Shown here in pieces: positions 7,947 to 17,628 of a stretch of 64,000 bases of DNA; position 1 is the first letter of the stretch, and each line of letters opens with the position of its first letter. A model generated the notes under the pieces. That model was given only the letters and a program-made list of their open reading frames with translations. It was not told where the DNA came from and made no database searches. The DNA lies in NCBI GenBank assembly GCA_017397065.1, contig JAFQKE010000003.1, positions 1-64,000 of the forward strand, in the 5' to 3' direction. The position numbers were made by a program, and so were the translations under genes. The DNA comes from Clostridia bacterium (GTDB lineage Bacteria; Bacillota_A; Clostridia; Oscillospirales; Acutalibacteraceae).

Positions 7947-10277
7947 GTGGAAGAGCGTGTATCCGTGGCCGAAATGCCAGAAGAACTGGAAAATCATTTA
8001 AAGGATAAAAATTTAATAACGGGCAAGACGTTGGTGTTTGCTTCGGCCGATATGGATGTAAACTGTGAAATAAGAAATCACGTTTTGATTTTAACCGAAA
8101 AAGAGCTTATTCACGGCTCGGCAGTAAATCCTACAACCGAGCGTCATTTTAGCGGATTCAAAAAGCTCCCCACTGAATATAAGGATTTTGATTTTTGTAG
8201 CTATAATATAAAAAGTCTTTCAAATATCGTGGTTGATACGCTGGTTGTCGGTGGTATTTTTATAGCCGATATTGATGGTATCGAAACACCGTTTTGCTCC
8301 TTTACAAACGCATTTAAGGGTAGAATCAATCGCCTTGCAGAGGTTCTTAGAAAGCTTATAAATAATGAACAGATAGATGAGGATTTGCTTTTTGAGGAGG
8401 AGTATGAACTTTTTTGTCCTAAGTGTGGCACTCCATACCCCGAAAGCGCAAGAAAAATCTGTCCCAAATGTATGGATAAGCGAAAAATTTTTTTCCGTCT
8501 GGCATCATTTTTTAAGTCCCACGCATTTGGCATCTTTATAATATGTCTAATGAGCGTTTTAGGCTCACTTATGGGAGCTATATTGCCCTATTTAAGCGGC
8601 GGTGTTTTGTATGATGAGGTGCTGTCAGGGGTAAAAAATTCGGCAATACTTAAAAATATTCCCATAAATGATTTTTCTGTTCTGCTTTTGATGCTTGTTT
8701 TAACTATGGTATCTATTGTTATTTTGCAACAGCTTTTTGGAATCATAAAGGGTGTTGTGGTGGCAAAAATAGTGCCTAATGTTGTTTGTGGCATAAAGAA
8801 TAAGGTTTTTAAAGCGGTGCAGCAGCTTTCGGTTTCGTTTTTTACGGGCAAGCGCACCGGCGGACTTATGGCGAGAGTAACAGAGGATGCTAATCAGGTT
8901 TCAAATATTTTTATTGACGGTATTCCATTTATACTTCCAAATGTATTTTTAATTATTTTTTCTTTCATTGTAATGTTCAGAGAAAACTGGATGCTTGCAA
9001 TTGTGGCGGTTATTACTTTACCACCTATTATAATCGTTAGCGTTAAATTGGAGCCCAAGCTCTGGCATTTTTACAGCAAGGATTTTCAGGCCTCACGTGA
9101 TATGCGTGCTCGCCTTAATGATAATGTAACAGGTGCACGAGTTGTTAAGGCATTCGGTCGAGAAAAGGGTGAAACAAAGGCGCTTAATACTGCTAACGAT
9201 ATTATTAAATCGGCTGAGTGGAATTCGGTTGATTTTCGAAATAAATTTACGGCAATATTCCAGTTTGCACTGTCTATTTCATCGGTGCTTACTTGGTCGC
9301 TTGGTGCATTTTTTGTGCTTAAAGTTTTTAAACCTGAAATGAGTTACGGTACTTTAGTTACCTTTATTGGTTATGTTTCTCTTCTTACAGGGCCGGTAAA
9401 CTTTTTCTCATATATATTTCAGTGGTGGTCTTCCTCAATGAACTCGGCACAGCGTATTTTTGAAATACTTGATGCCAAGCCTGATGTTGTGGAAAAACCA
9501 AATCCCATAAGGGTAAAAGAACTAAAGGGTGAAATAGTTTTAGATAATGTCACTTTTGGCTATGAAGAAAATCGTGATGTACTTAAACATATAACCCTAA
9601 AGGTTGAAGCCGGAAAAATGTTGGGAATTGTTGGTAAATCGGGGGCGGGCAAATCAACCCTCGCCAATATTATAACAAGGCTTTACGATGCAAAATCGGG
9701 CAAGATTTATATCGACGGTGTAAATATCCGTGATATGGCCTTTGAGGATTTAAGAAAAAATATTGCAATGGTAAGCCAAGAGACCTATATCTTCAAATCA
9801 ACAATTTTTGATAATATTGCATATGCAAACCCTGCGGCCGATAAAAAAACCGTTTTAAAGGCAGCTATTGCGGCAGGGGCACACGACTTCATATGCAAGC
9901 TCCCCGACGGATATGATACCATTGTTGGTACGGGAGGTCGCAGTCTTTCGGGCGGTGAGCGTCAAAGACTTTCTATTGCACGTGCGATTCTGGCTGACCC
10001 CAAAATCCTTATTCTTGATGAGGCTACGGCGGCGGTTGATACCGAAACCGAGCGTAAAATTCAGGAAGCTCTTAGTATGCTTATTAAAAATCGAACAACA
10101 CTTTCAATAGCACACAGACTTTCCACCCTGCGCGATGCCGATGAGCTTATCGTGCTGGAGGATGGGCAGATTGTTGAACAGGGTACTCACGCCGAGCTTA
10201 TAAAGCAAAAAGGCACATACTTTAAACTGTTCCAAATTCAAACAAAGGCCTTGGCTATGAGGGGTATTGGTGATTAA
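7947..10277 (+). CDS. ABC exporter half-transporter with N-terminal zinc ribbon
   Basis: About 776 residues. Residues 1-150 form a domain I do not recognise that resembles the N-terminus of the partner gene at 10876. Then comes a zinc ribbon with two CPKC-type pairs (about C157/C160 and C172/C175). A type I exporter membrane domain of six helices follows (about 190-470), then an ATPase domain with Walker A GKSGAGKST, signature LSGGERQR, Walker B ILILDEAT and H-loop IAHR. Start GTG 7947 is preferred because GGTGGTG lies six bases before it; GTG 7935 is possible. It is followed at once by a DUF1854 gene and a second half-transporter, so the pair is probably a heterodimeric exporter. Substrate unknown. 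Confidence 0.88.
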   Translation: MEERVSVAEMPEELENHLKDKNLITGKTLVFASADMDVNCEIRNHVLILTEKELIHGSAVNPTTERHFSGFKKLPTEYKDFDFCSYNIKSLSNIVVDTLVVGGIFIADIDGIETPFCSFTNAFKGRINRLAEVLRKLINNEQIDEDLLFEEEYELFCPKCGTPYPESARKICPKCMDKRKIFFRLASFFKSHAFGIFIICLMSVLGSLMGAILPYLSGGVLYDEVLSGVKNSAILKNIPINDFSVLLLMLVLTMVSIVILQQLFGIIKGVVVAKIVPNVVCGIKNKVFKAVQQLSVSFFTGKRTGGLMARVTEDANQVSNIFIDGIPFILPNVFLIIFSFIVMFRENWMLAIVAVITLPPIIIVSVKLEPKLWHFYSKDFQASRDMRARLNDNVTGARVVKAFGREKGETKALNTANDIIKSAEWNSVDFRNKFTAIFQFALSISSVLTWSLGAFFVLKVFKPEMSYGTLVTFIGYVSLLTGPVNFFSYIFQWWSSSMNSAQRIFEILDAKPDVVEKPNPIRVKELKGEIVLDNVTFGYEENRDVLKHITLKVEAGKMLGIVGKSGAGKSTLANIITRLYDAKSGKIYIDGVNIRDMAFEDLRKNIAMVSQETYIFKSTIFDNIAYANPAADKKTVLKAAIAAGAHDFICKLPDGYDTIVGTGGRSLSGGERQRLSIARAILADPKILILDEATAAVDTETERKIQEALSMLIKNRTTLSIAHRLSTLRDADELIVLEDGQIVEQGTHAELIKQKGTYFKLFQIQTKALAMRGIGD

Positions 10278-10278
10278 A

Positions 10279-10818
10279 ATGGAAAAAGATATTTTACAAC
10301 TTGAAAATGAAAAGGTAGAATCACAACTTGTTATAAATAATCTTACCCCCGAAAACTGCACCTTTTATGAAACGGCAGGAGGATTCGCTGCAATTAAGGT
10401 GGGGGATAAAGATTATGGGCACATAAATATTTTACGTACATTTCCTTTTTCGGCTTTGTGGGAATTCCTTTCGGTACGTCAGATTGATGGCAAGCAGGAG
10501 GAAATCGGCATAATCGAGGATTTAAATGTGTTTGATAAGGCCACCGTTACACTTATCGCAAAACAGCTTGAAATACGCTATTTTATGCCTAAAATCACAA
10601 AAATCATCTCCATTAAAGAGGAGTATGGCCACGCCTACTGGAAGGTTTTAACCGATAAGGGAGATTGTAGCTTTGCTACTGCCGCAGGCTCCTCGGGGGC
10701 GGTTACTAAAAACGGGAACAGAGTTATTATTAAGGATTCGGACGAAAACCGTTTTGAAATAGAGGATATTACAAAGCTTTCTGTTAAGGAATTTAAAAAG
10801 CTGGATTTATATTTGTAG
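10279..10818 (+). CDS. DUF1854 family protein, ABC transporter partner
   Basis: A 179-residue soluble protein. The visible DUF1854 features are RTFPFSALWEFLSVRQIDGKQEEIGIIEDL, then FMPKITKI, EYGHAYWKV and a C-terminal NRFEIEDI. DUF1854 proteins are known beside ABC exporters of this type, including ones annotated as linked to cyanophycin metabolism. No cyanophycin gene is seen here. The ATG at 10279 lies one base after the stop of the first transporter, so the two are translationally linked; an upstream in-frame TTG (10267) would overlap it. Confidence 0.85.
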   Translation: MEKDILQLENEKVESQLVINNLTPENCTFYETAGGFAAIKVGDKDYGHINILRTFPFSALWEFLSVRQIDGKQEEIGIIEDLNVFDKATVTLIAKQLEIRYFMPKITKIISIKEEYGHAYWKVLTDKGDCSFATAAGSSGAVTKNGNRVIIKDSDENRFEIEDITKLSVKEFKKLDLYL

Positions 10819-10875
10819 CTAAAAACGTATAGTTTGCCGCAAGGTAATTTTGGCTAAACAAAAAGGGGGTGCATT

Positions 10876-13068
10876 ATGGAGCTGAATACCAAGCTTGAAG
10901 CAAAAAAACTTAATATGCTTAAAAAGTTTACCGACGATTCGCCCGTTTATTGCATCCCGGTTGATTTAACCCAAAGCGGAAGATTTATAAACGATGCTTG
11001 TGTTGGTGCTACAAAGAGCGGTATTTTCATCTTTGAAAATAATGATTTAACCTATTATTCCTTTGACAGGGTTGAAACCGCCTTTAACCGAGTTCAGACA
11101 AACGGTAGCTTACTCACCGCCAAAGTAGATGGTGAGGAGATTATAATTGCCAGATGCAGTATGCGATTCGCATCGGGTATAGCCAGTCTTGCAAGGGGCA
11201 TAAACATTCTGCTTAGCGGTAACACCGAAAGACGTGTTATAAATAACGACAGGGAGAAACGTTGCCGTAAGTGTGGCAGGGTGCTTCCGGGCACCGTAGC
11301 CTGCCCAAAATGTGATAAGGGCGGAGGAAATTTAAAACGCTTTTTAGATATTTGCAAGCAAAATAAAAAGATGCTTACTATTATAATAAGCTTCATGCTT
11401 TTAGACGCTGTTATAGGTATTCTTAAAGAATATCTGCTTCGTGATTTTGTAGATGATCATCTGGTTCCCGGTACAGGAACAACGGCTGATATTTTATCCT
11501 TCTTTGCGGTGTATTTTGGTATTATTATAATAGGACTTTTTATATTCTACATAAAGGCATATTTTTGCGGAAAAATGGGTGTACGAGTGGTGCATCAGTT
11601 AAGGGGTAAGCTTAGTAATCATCTGCAAAAGCTTTCGCTTTCAAATCTTAACACAAGAAATACAGGTGAAATTGTAGAGCGAGTAATGGGCGATACAAAC
11701 CGTGTGCGTACATTTTTTAACGGCACCTTCTGTTCTACCTTTAATCAGGCATTTTACATTATAGGCGTTGTTATAATTATGCTTATAATGAACTGGAAGC
11801 TAGCTCTGCTTACCTTCTTGTTTATGCCGCTGGTTATAGTTTTTACCAAAACCTTCTGGCCTAAAATTCATAGGATTTTTTCTAATTTGTGGCGTAAGAT
11901 GGACGGCATACAAAACAAGCTTCAGGATGTGCTTTCCGGTATAAGAATAGTAAAAACCTATGGCAGAGAAAAATCCGAGATAGACGAATTTTGTGAAGCT
12001 AATGAAAAGCACGCTAAAATCAATTATAAAAACGAAAAATTCTTTGCAATTTTTTACCCCATAATCACCCTTATTTTCTCGTTCAGCACATACATTGTAA
12101 TCTATGCCGGAGGTCTTGATGTTTTGGCAGGTGATATGACTCCCGGTGAGCTTATGCAGTTTGTTGCATATACAGGTATGCTTTTAGGCCCCCTACATTC
12201 TATGACCTATTTGCCCAGAGATATTGTTAATATGACCACAAGTTTGGAGCGTATTTATGATGTTTTGGGAGAGGAACCGGGAATAAAATCCAAAGAGAAT
12301 GCCGTTAAAAAGGATATTAAGGGCGACGTTAGCTTTAAGGATATTGTGTTTGGTTATCATACCCATCAGCCTGTTTTGGATGGTGTTACGCTTGATGTAA
12401 AGGCAGGGGAGATGATTGGACTTGTAGGCTCTTCGGGAGCAGGAAAATCTACCCTTATAAACCTTGTAATGCGTCTTTATGATGTTGATGAGGGTGCAAT
12501 TTATATTGACGGTGTTGATATAAGAGATTTTGACACCGAAAATTTTCACAGTCAGATTGGTGTTGTTTTGCAAGAAACATTTTTGTTCGCAGGCTCTGTT
12601 TTAGATAACATACGTTTTGCCAAGCCGGATGCCACTATGAGAGAGATTGTAACTGCGGCAAAGGCGGCAAATGCCCACGATTTTATTTGCAAGCTTCCCG
12701 ATGGCTACAACACATATGTAGGCGAAAAGGGACATAATCTTTCGGGTGGTGAAAAGCAAAGAATCGCCATTGCTCGTGCCATTTTAAATAATCCTAAAAT
12801 TCTTATCTTGGATGAGGCGACCTCCGCTCTTGATACTGAGAGTGAATATCAGGTTCAGCAGGCATTAGAGCGGCTTAGAAAAAATCGCACCACCTTTGCT
12901 ATAGCTCACAGACTTTCCACACTCCGTTGTGCCGATAGAATAGCCGTTATTGATGACCATAAAATAGCCGAGGTGGGCAGCCATAATGAGCTGCTAAAAA
13001 ACAAAGGCATTTATTACGGTCTTGTTATGGCTCAGCTTCAGATGAACAAAACGGCCGATAAGCAATGA
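10876..13068 (+). CDS. Second ABC exporter half-transporter with zinc ribbon
   Basis: A 730-residue paralogue of the 7947 gene with the same order of parts. There is an N-terminal domain (1-125), a zinc ribbon with C130/C133 and C143/C146, a six-helix exporter membrane domain (about 165-440) and an ATPase domain with Walker A GSSGAGKST, signature LSGGEKQR, Walker B ILILDEAT and H-loop IAHR. All catalytic motifs are intact, so unlike many heterodimers neither subunit has an obviously degenerate site. The ribosome binding site is AGGGGGTG. It closes the operon and is followed by a terminator. Confidence 0.9.
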   Translation: MELNTKLEAKKLNMLKKFTDDSPVYCIPVDLTQSGRFINDACVGATKSGIFIFENNDLTYYSFDRVETAFNRVQTNGSLLTAKVDGEEIIIARCSMRFASGIASLARGINILLSGNTERRVINNDREKRCRKCGRVLPGTVACPKCDKGGGNLKRFLDICKQNKKMLTIIISFMLLDAVIGILKEYLLRDFVDDHLVPGTGTTADILSFFAVYFGIIIIGLFIFYIKAYFCGKMGVRVVHQLRGKLSNHLQKLSLSNLNTRNTGEIVERVMGDTNRVRTFFNGTFCSTFNQAFYIIGVVIIMLIMNWKLALLTFLFMPLVIVFTKTFWPKIHRIFSNLWRKMDGIQNKLQDVLSGIRIVKTYGREKSEIDEFCEANEKHAKINYKNEKFFAIFYPIITLIFSFSTYIVIYAGGLDVLAGDMTPGELMQFVAYTGMLLGPLHSMTYLPRDIVNMTTSLERIYDVLGEEPGIKSKENAVKKDIKGDVSFKDIVFGYHTHQPVLDGVTLDVKAGEMIGLVGSSGAGKSTLINLVMRLYDVDEGAIYIDGVDIRDFDTENFHSQIGVVLQETFLFAGSVLDNIRFAKPDATMREIVTAAKAANAHDFICKLPDGYNTYVGEKGHNLSGGEKQRIAIARAILNNPKILILDEATSALDTESEYQVQQALERLRKNRTTFAIAHRLSTLRCADRIAVIDDHKIAEVGSHNELLKNKGIYYGLVMAQLQMNKTADKQ

Positions 13069-13107
13069 GAAATGTAGATATACTTTAAAATACTATAAAA
13101 TAAATTC

Positions 13108-13152
13108 AAACCTGCAATTTAAGGTCTTTTGCCTTTAATTGCAGGTTTTTTG
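13108..13152 (+). terminator. Terminator of the ABC operon
   Basis: AACCTGCAATT pairs with AATTGCAGGTT, with a short inner AAGG/CCTT helix, followed by TTTTTTGT. Confidence 0.85.
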
Positions 13153-13178
13153 TCTATTAGATAAATTGTTGTTTATAT

Positions 13179-13318
13179 GCCTTCCCCTTGATGGGGAAGG
13201 GGGACCAACGCACGTTGGTGGATGAGGTGTAGATTTGCACTAACTTTCCTTTCACCTCATCCGTCATTCGCACGGCTTTTCGCCGCACGAACGCCACCTT
13301 CCCCATCAAGGGGAAGGC
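13179..13318. repeat. MITE-like structured repeat, copy 1 (140 bp)
   Basis: The element begins with GCCTTCCCC-TTGAT-GGGGAAGG and ends with CCTTCCCC-ATCAA-GGGGAAGGC, so each end is itself a hairpin and the ends are inverted copies. Inside are a CCAACG/CGTTGG hairpin and an inner inverted pair GGATGAGGTG / CACCTCATCC. A second copy lies at 29206-29343. There is no open reading frame, so any mobility would need help from elsewhere. It fills most of the gene-free stretch 13069-13493 together with the next repeat. Confidence 0.8.
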
Positions 13319-13350
13319 GAATTTAAACTATAATTTGTGCAAATTCTTTT

Positions 13351-13420
13351 AGGGATGTCGTGGGCGCCATCCCCTACAAGTTTGAAATGCCAAACGGCAT
13401 TTCAAACTACAATTTATATG
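13351..13420. repeat. Composite palindromic repeat, copy 1
   Basis: Two hairpin units in a row: GGGATG...CATCCC(CTACA) and TTTGAAATGCC-AAAC-GGCATTTCAAA, ending CTACAATTTATAT. A closely similar 69-bp copy is at 41260-41328 in the same order. In that copy the second stem has changed on both sides (AAAGGCG/CGCCTTT). It is followed by a degenerate left half (13430-13460) of the AAATCTGCAAC repeat. Confidence 0.75.
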
Positions 13421-13493
13421 CCTAATATATTTATAAAAATAAAAATCTGTAATAAAAGTGTTTTTTACAGCCCCTAAGGTATTTAATTAACTC

Positions 13494-14306
13494 TTATTCT
13501 GACCGCAAAATACCGAATGCTCTATATTCTTTTGGCGTCATACCAATCAAATTTTTAAAGGTTTTGCCAAAATGTGAAATACTGTGAAATCCACATTCGA
13601 GTGATATTTCAAGTATCGAAAGCTCACTGTTTTCCAAAAGACGGCAGGCGTGCTCAATCTTAACCTCGTTCAGCCATTTTTTAAAGGGCTTTCCGGTTTG
13701 AGCGTGAAATATATGTGAAAAATAGGCGGGTGAAATGTGGCATACCTTAGCAATATCCGTAAGGGTGAAATTTTGATCGGGATAACCTAGTACGTACATC
13801 ATAGCCTTGCCAATAACGGGGTGCATATATGGTGCTTTTTTTCCTGCGGTAACACCATTTTTTATAATTTCAATTAGTAAAGCGTTTAAAAGATGGTAGA
13901 TTTCGTTTGTTGAAAGCTCGCCTTTTTCATCATAGAGTTTCTCAATTTGTTTAATCATTTCATTTATAAACTCATTACAGTTTAAAAAGGCCTTTGCTGA
14001 AAGCGTAAAGGAATCACCAATACGAGAATCTATTATGGATTTTGAAAATGAAAGATTTACAGAGTAGGCTGTTTTTATATCTTCGGTTTCAATAAGGTGA
14101 AAATCCTCAGGTGTTAAAAAGAAAACCGAGTTTTCGCAAATAGGATATTCTATACCGTTCAAAAGGCATTTACCGCTACTGCCCGAATAGTAAATAATTT
14201 CAAAATAATCGTGCCTGTGTATGGGATAGCTTAAATCTCCATACTTTTTTTGTATACGAAGAGACTTTCCCTTTAGCATATCTTTTTCAAACTTTTTAAT
14301 ACTCAT
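13494..14306 (-). CDS. AraC-family transcriptional regulator
   Basis: A 270-residue regulator. Residues 1-100 look like a cupin sensor (RHDYFEIIYYSGSSGKCLLNG, VFFLTPEDFHLIE). The C-terminal 100 residues carry the double helix-turn-helix: FTLTDIAKVCHISPAYFSHIFHAQTGKPFKKWLNEVKI and then SILEISLECGFHSISHFGKTFKNLIGMTPKEYR. It is divergent from the GH42-type glycosidase, 140 bp away. It is therefore the likely sugar-responsive regulator of the glycosidase-manA operon, which is an inference from position. Confidence 0.9.
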   Translation of the reverse strand: MSIKKFEKDMLKGKSLRIQKKYGDLSYPIHRHDYFEIIYYSGSSGKCLLNGIEYPICENSVFFLTPEDFHLIETEDIKTAYSVNLSFSKSIIDSRIGDSFTLSAKAFLNCNEFINEMIKQIEKLYDEKGELSTNEIYHLLNALLIEIIKNGVTAGKKAPYMHPVIGKAMMYVLGYPDQNFTLTDIAKVCHISPAYFSHIFHAQTGKPFKKWLNEVKIEHACRLLENSELSILEISLECGFHSISHFGKTFKNLIGMTPKEYRAFGILRSE

Positions 14307-14446
14307 TTTTAAAACTTTCTTTCGATTTTTGTTTTAATATACTCCTAAAATCTAAAAAAAGCAATAGTTTCGTTAAAAAAAGTGAAAGAAAAGCCCCGTT
14401 TTTTGTGTTAAAATAATTTTATAAAAATCAATAGGGGAGATTTTTA

Positions 14447-16435
14447 ATGAATAGCAGATTTAATTACGGTGCAGTTTTTAAAATCACTCGTGAGGATACG
14501 GTGTATTCTATTGAACAAAATTTAACTCAGATGAAACAAAGCGGTTTTAATACCGTTGTTGTTTGGCCTGCTTGTTTCTGGTGGGAGGAAAAGGGACCTG
14601 ATTACCCCTTTGCAACGGGCAAAAAGTTGCTTTCAATAGCCGAAAAGGTTGGCATAAAGGTTGTTATGGAACTTGCAGGTCAGCTCACCGCAATGGAATA
14701 CGCACCTGACTTTTTGATGAAAGACGAGTATTACGCTATTGACGAAAACTCTCACCGTGAATGGGGGCAGGGGAGCTTTGGCTTTTTAAACTACTATCAT
14801 CCCGAGGTGAAAAATCTTGTTGTTTCACATTTCAGAGCGGCCGCCAAGGCTTATAAGGATTTTCCGGCCCTGCTTTGCTATGATATTTTCAACGAAACTA
14901 TGTTCCGTTCCTTTGATGAATACACCCTTAAAGAATTCAGAAAATGGCTAAAAATTAAATACGGCAGCATAGAAAAGCTAAACGTCGTTTGGGAGCGTAC
15001 TTATGGTAGCTTTGAGCAGGTCTCATTCACAAAATGGAAATGGATGAGTGTTATGCCGGTTGCCGATTATAACGCCTTTAGACGAGAATCAATAGCCGCA
15101 ATTTTAAAGGAGTGGTATGCGGAGGTAAAAGCTGTGGACCCCATTCACCCGATTATGGCCGATAATGTTTATGCCCAAAGCTCGCCGCTCGGACTATATT
15201 TCCGTCCTCAAGATGATTATGGTATGAAATCGGCGGTGGATGAAATAGGTATGTCATTTTATCCTAAGCAAAAAAACGGTACCTTTGAACCGGCCCTTAG
15301 GCACAATATTTTTGATGGATTCTATTCAGCCTCAAGGGACGATGGATTTTGGGTGGCAGAGATGCAAACTCACAATCAGTCTGTTTATGCCCCAACCACC
15401 TGTGTTTGCAAAAATGAGCTTAAACAGTGGTGCTTAGAGGGTTACTCAGCAGGTGCAAAATCACTTATTTTTTGGATGTGGCGTCCTTTTAATAAAGGGC
15501 TGCAAACTCTTGGCAGGGGGCTTGTAAACTATAAAAACCAACCTACCGAGCGACTCGAGGTGGCAAGTGAGCTTGCAAAAATCTTCAATGAAAACGGAAT
15601 AATTCGCCCTGTGAGGAGCGAAATAGGCATTCTTTATGACCCTGCCACCGAGGATATTGTGCGCTCAATATCCGGCGCTCCCGACTCGGAGCAGAATCTT
15701 TATAACTTGTCGCTGTTTGGCGCCTATAAAGCTTTTCTCAAAAACAATATCCGTCCCGATATTGTAACCTTTGAAACCTTAAAGGATTATAAAGTCCTTA
15801 TTTTAAGCAATCAGGCGGTTATAAGCGATAAAAACGCAAGGCTATTGGATAATTATGTAAAAAGCGGCGGTATAATTATTGCCGATGGTAGCTTTGGTAT
15901 TGTAAATGAAGAGTCTTTAAGCTTTAATTCATTGCCGGGCGGCCCCCTTAACAAAGTGACAGGTGAGGAGCTTTTGGATTTTGATAACGAATCATCCGTT
16001 TTTGAGTATGATGGTAATGTTATCGATGGCTTTTTTGGCAGAAATCTTTGTAAAATTACAGATGGTGAGATTCTTGCCGAGTTTGAGGATAAAATGCCGG
16101 CCATTGTTCAAAAGCAAAGCGGTAAAGGTAAAGTAATTACCATAAACACATCGGTGTGGTATGGTTATGCAAATGAGGATTTTGAACCGATAACGGCTGA
16201 AATATTGGCAAAAGCTCTTGCAAAGCAGTATTGCAAAAATATCGTTGATACCAATTTAAATCTAACCGTTCGCATAAGTGAAAATGAAGATACTTATTTT
16301 GTGTTTCTGTTTAATTATAGTAGTAAAGCACAGTCGGGCGAGGTGAAATTCAAGGGTAATATAAATAAAACTATAAATGCCTCGGTGGAACCCGAATGTA
16401 CCGACATTATAAAAATTCCAAAGGTGGTGCAGTAG
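14447..16435 (+). CDS. GH42-type glycoside hydrolase (beta-galactosidase-like)
   Basis: A 662-residue cytoplasmic enzyme with no signal peptide. The (beta/alpha)8 barrel contains FNTVVVWPACFWWEEKGPDY and the acid/base DIFNE (N149, E150). A likely nucleophile is E305 in WVAEMQTHNQ, with a Trp-rich WMWRPFNKG strand after it. Residues about 395-590 resemble the GH42 trimerisation domain with its class I amidotransferase-like fold. The family usually cleaves beta-galactosides, and this one may act on another linkage. The manA gene begins one base after its stop, pointing to use of a mannose- or fructose-yielding sugar. The ribosome binding site is GGGGAG. Confidence 0.82.
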   Translation: MNSRFNYGAVFKITREDTVYSIEQNLTQMKQSGFNTVVVWPACFWWEEKGPDYPFATGKKLLSIAEKVGIKVVMELAGQLTAMEYAPDFLMKDEYYAIDENSHREWGQGSFGFLNYYHPEVKNLVVSHFRAAAKAYKDFPALLCYDIFNETMFRSFDEYTLKEFRKWLKIKYGSIEKLNVVWERTYGSFEQVSFTKWKWMSVMPVADYNAFRRESIAAILKEWYAEVKAVDPIHPIMADNVYAQSSPLGLYFRPQDDYGMKSAVDEIGMSFYPKQKNGTFEPALRHNIFDGFYSASRDDGFWVAEMQTHNQSVYAPTTCVCKNELKQWCLEGYSAGAKSLIFWMWRPFNKGLQTLGRGLVNYKNQPTERLEVASELAKIFNENGIIRPVRSEIGILYDPATEDIVRSISGAPDSEQNLYNLSLFGAYKAFLKNNIRPDIVTFETLKDYKVLILSNQAVISDKNARLLDNYVKSGGIIIADGSFGIVNEESLSFNSLPGGPLNKVTGEELLDFDNESSVFEYDGNVIDGFFGRNLCKITDGEILAEFEDKMPAIVQKQSGKGKVITINTSVWYGYANEDFEPITAEILAKALAKQYCKNIVDTNLNLTVRISENEDTYFVFLFNYSSKAQSGEVKFKGNINKTINASVEPECTDIIKIPKVVQ

Positions 16436-16436
16436 C

Positions 16437-17459
16437 TTGAAAAATCCTATAAAACAACTTCCAACCTTTGCTTGGCGTACCTATCGTGGCGGTGGGATGA
16501 TAAAACGGTATTTAAATCTCACTCCTGCTGAAGACACCTTTTATCCCGAAGATTGGATTTCCTCTTTTGTTGAGGCGAAAAATAAAAATTATGTGAAGAA
16601 TGAGGGTATAACTCGTGTGCTTTTTAATGGTGAGGAAAGGCTCATTACAGATGTTGTAACCCCTGACGATTTTGGCGAGGGTCGCACCGACAGCGGAGTT
16701 TTAATAAAATTTTTGGATTCGGCCGAGCGGCTTGGCATTCAGGTGCATCCCACAAAGGCCTATGCAAAGGAGCTTTTTGGCTCGGATTACGGAAAAACCG
16801 AATGTTGGCATATTTTAGGAACCCGAAATATGGGTGAATCGGCCTGCGTTTATTTGGGATTTAAAGAGTATGTTACCAAAGAGCTTTGGAAAGACCTTTT
16901 TGAAAAGCAGGATATAAAGGGTATGCTTGATGCTATGCACCGTTTTGAGGTAAAAGAGGGTGATACAATCTTAGTTACAGGTGGAACCCCTCACGCAATA
17001 GGTGCAGGTTGCTTCCTTTTAGAGATTCAGGAGCCGAGCGACTACACAATGCGTACCGAAAAGATAACAGTTGCCGGTGACAAACTTTCCCCTATGCAGA
17101 TTCATTACGGCGTGGGTGAAGAAAAAATGCTTAGTTGTTTTGATTATACCCCAAAAACTGCAGAGCAGATTAAAAATGATTATTTTTTAAAGCAACGCAA
17201 ATCGGGGGATAACGGCGTTACAAGTTTGGTGACTTATAATGATACCCCTTGCTTTGCCTTGGAGCAGATTGAAACCGATGAAATCACTATCCAAAAGCCA
17301 CATTTCGTAACCATTATCGCTACCAAAAGCGGGGGCGTTATGAGTTGTGGCGGCTATGAGTCCAAAATGAACCGAGGGGATAAATTTTTTGTGCCTGCAA
17401 ACACAAAAATCACACTTAAAAATGCAAAAGCACTCATATGCTACCCTCCCAAAAGGTAG
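16437..17459 (+). CDS. manA: Mannose-6-phosphate isomerase, class I
   Basis: A 340-residue cupin-fold isomerase interconverting mannose-6-P and fructose-6-P. The zinc ligands are visible: Q102 and H104 in IQVHP, E122 in KTECWH, and H186 in GGTPHAIGAG. The start is TTG 16437, with AAGGTGGTG ten bases upstream inside the previous gene; the stop of the glycosidase and this start are one base apart. Coupled expression suggests that the glycosidase releases a hexose which enters glycolysis by this step. Confidence 0.92.
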   Translation: MKNPIKQLPTFAWRTYRGGGMIKRYLNLTPAEDTFYPEDWISSFVEAKNKNYVKNEGITRVLFNGEERLITDVVTPDDFGEGRTDSGVLIKFLDSAERLGIQVHPTKAYAKELFGSDYGKTECWHILGTRNMGESACVYLGFKEYVTKELWKDLFEKQDIKGMLDAMHRFEVKEGDTILVTGGTPHAIGAGCFLLEIQEPSDYTMRTEKITVAGDKLSPMQIHYGVGEEKMLSCFDYTPKTAEQIKNDYFLKQRKSGDNGVTSLVTYNDTPCFALEQIETDEITIQKPHFVTIIATKSGGVMSCGGYESKMNRGDKFFVPANTKITLKNAKALICYPPKR

Positions 17460-17568
17460 GTTATAAATAAGGTGGATTCAAAAGGCTTTTTTCGATACAG
17501 CTTTAAACATTAAAGGTCATCGCATAAAATCAGATGCGGTATGTCGTTAATATATGCATATACAGCAT

Positions 17569-17608
17569 AAAACGGGGCTGTCTCACTTTGGTGAGACAGC
17601 CCCGTTTT
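17569..17608. terminator. Bidirectional terminator between manA and birA
   Basis: Perfect 18-bp stem with core ACGGGGCTGTCTCAC / GTGAGACAGCCCCGT, TTTG loop, with A and T runs outside. Confidence 0.92.
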
Positions 17609-17628
17609 AAATGTTCAGTATATTATTC

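Noticed and set aside
13069..13493. CRISPR array
   Set aside because: The repeated strings here are palindromic interspersed repeats without regular spacing or spacers; no cas genes occur in the window.
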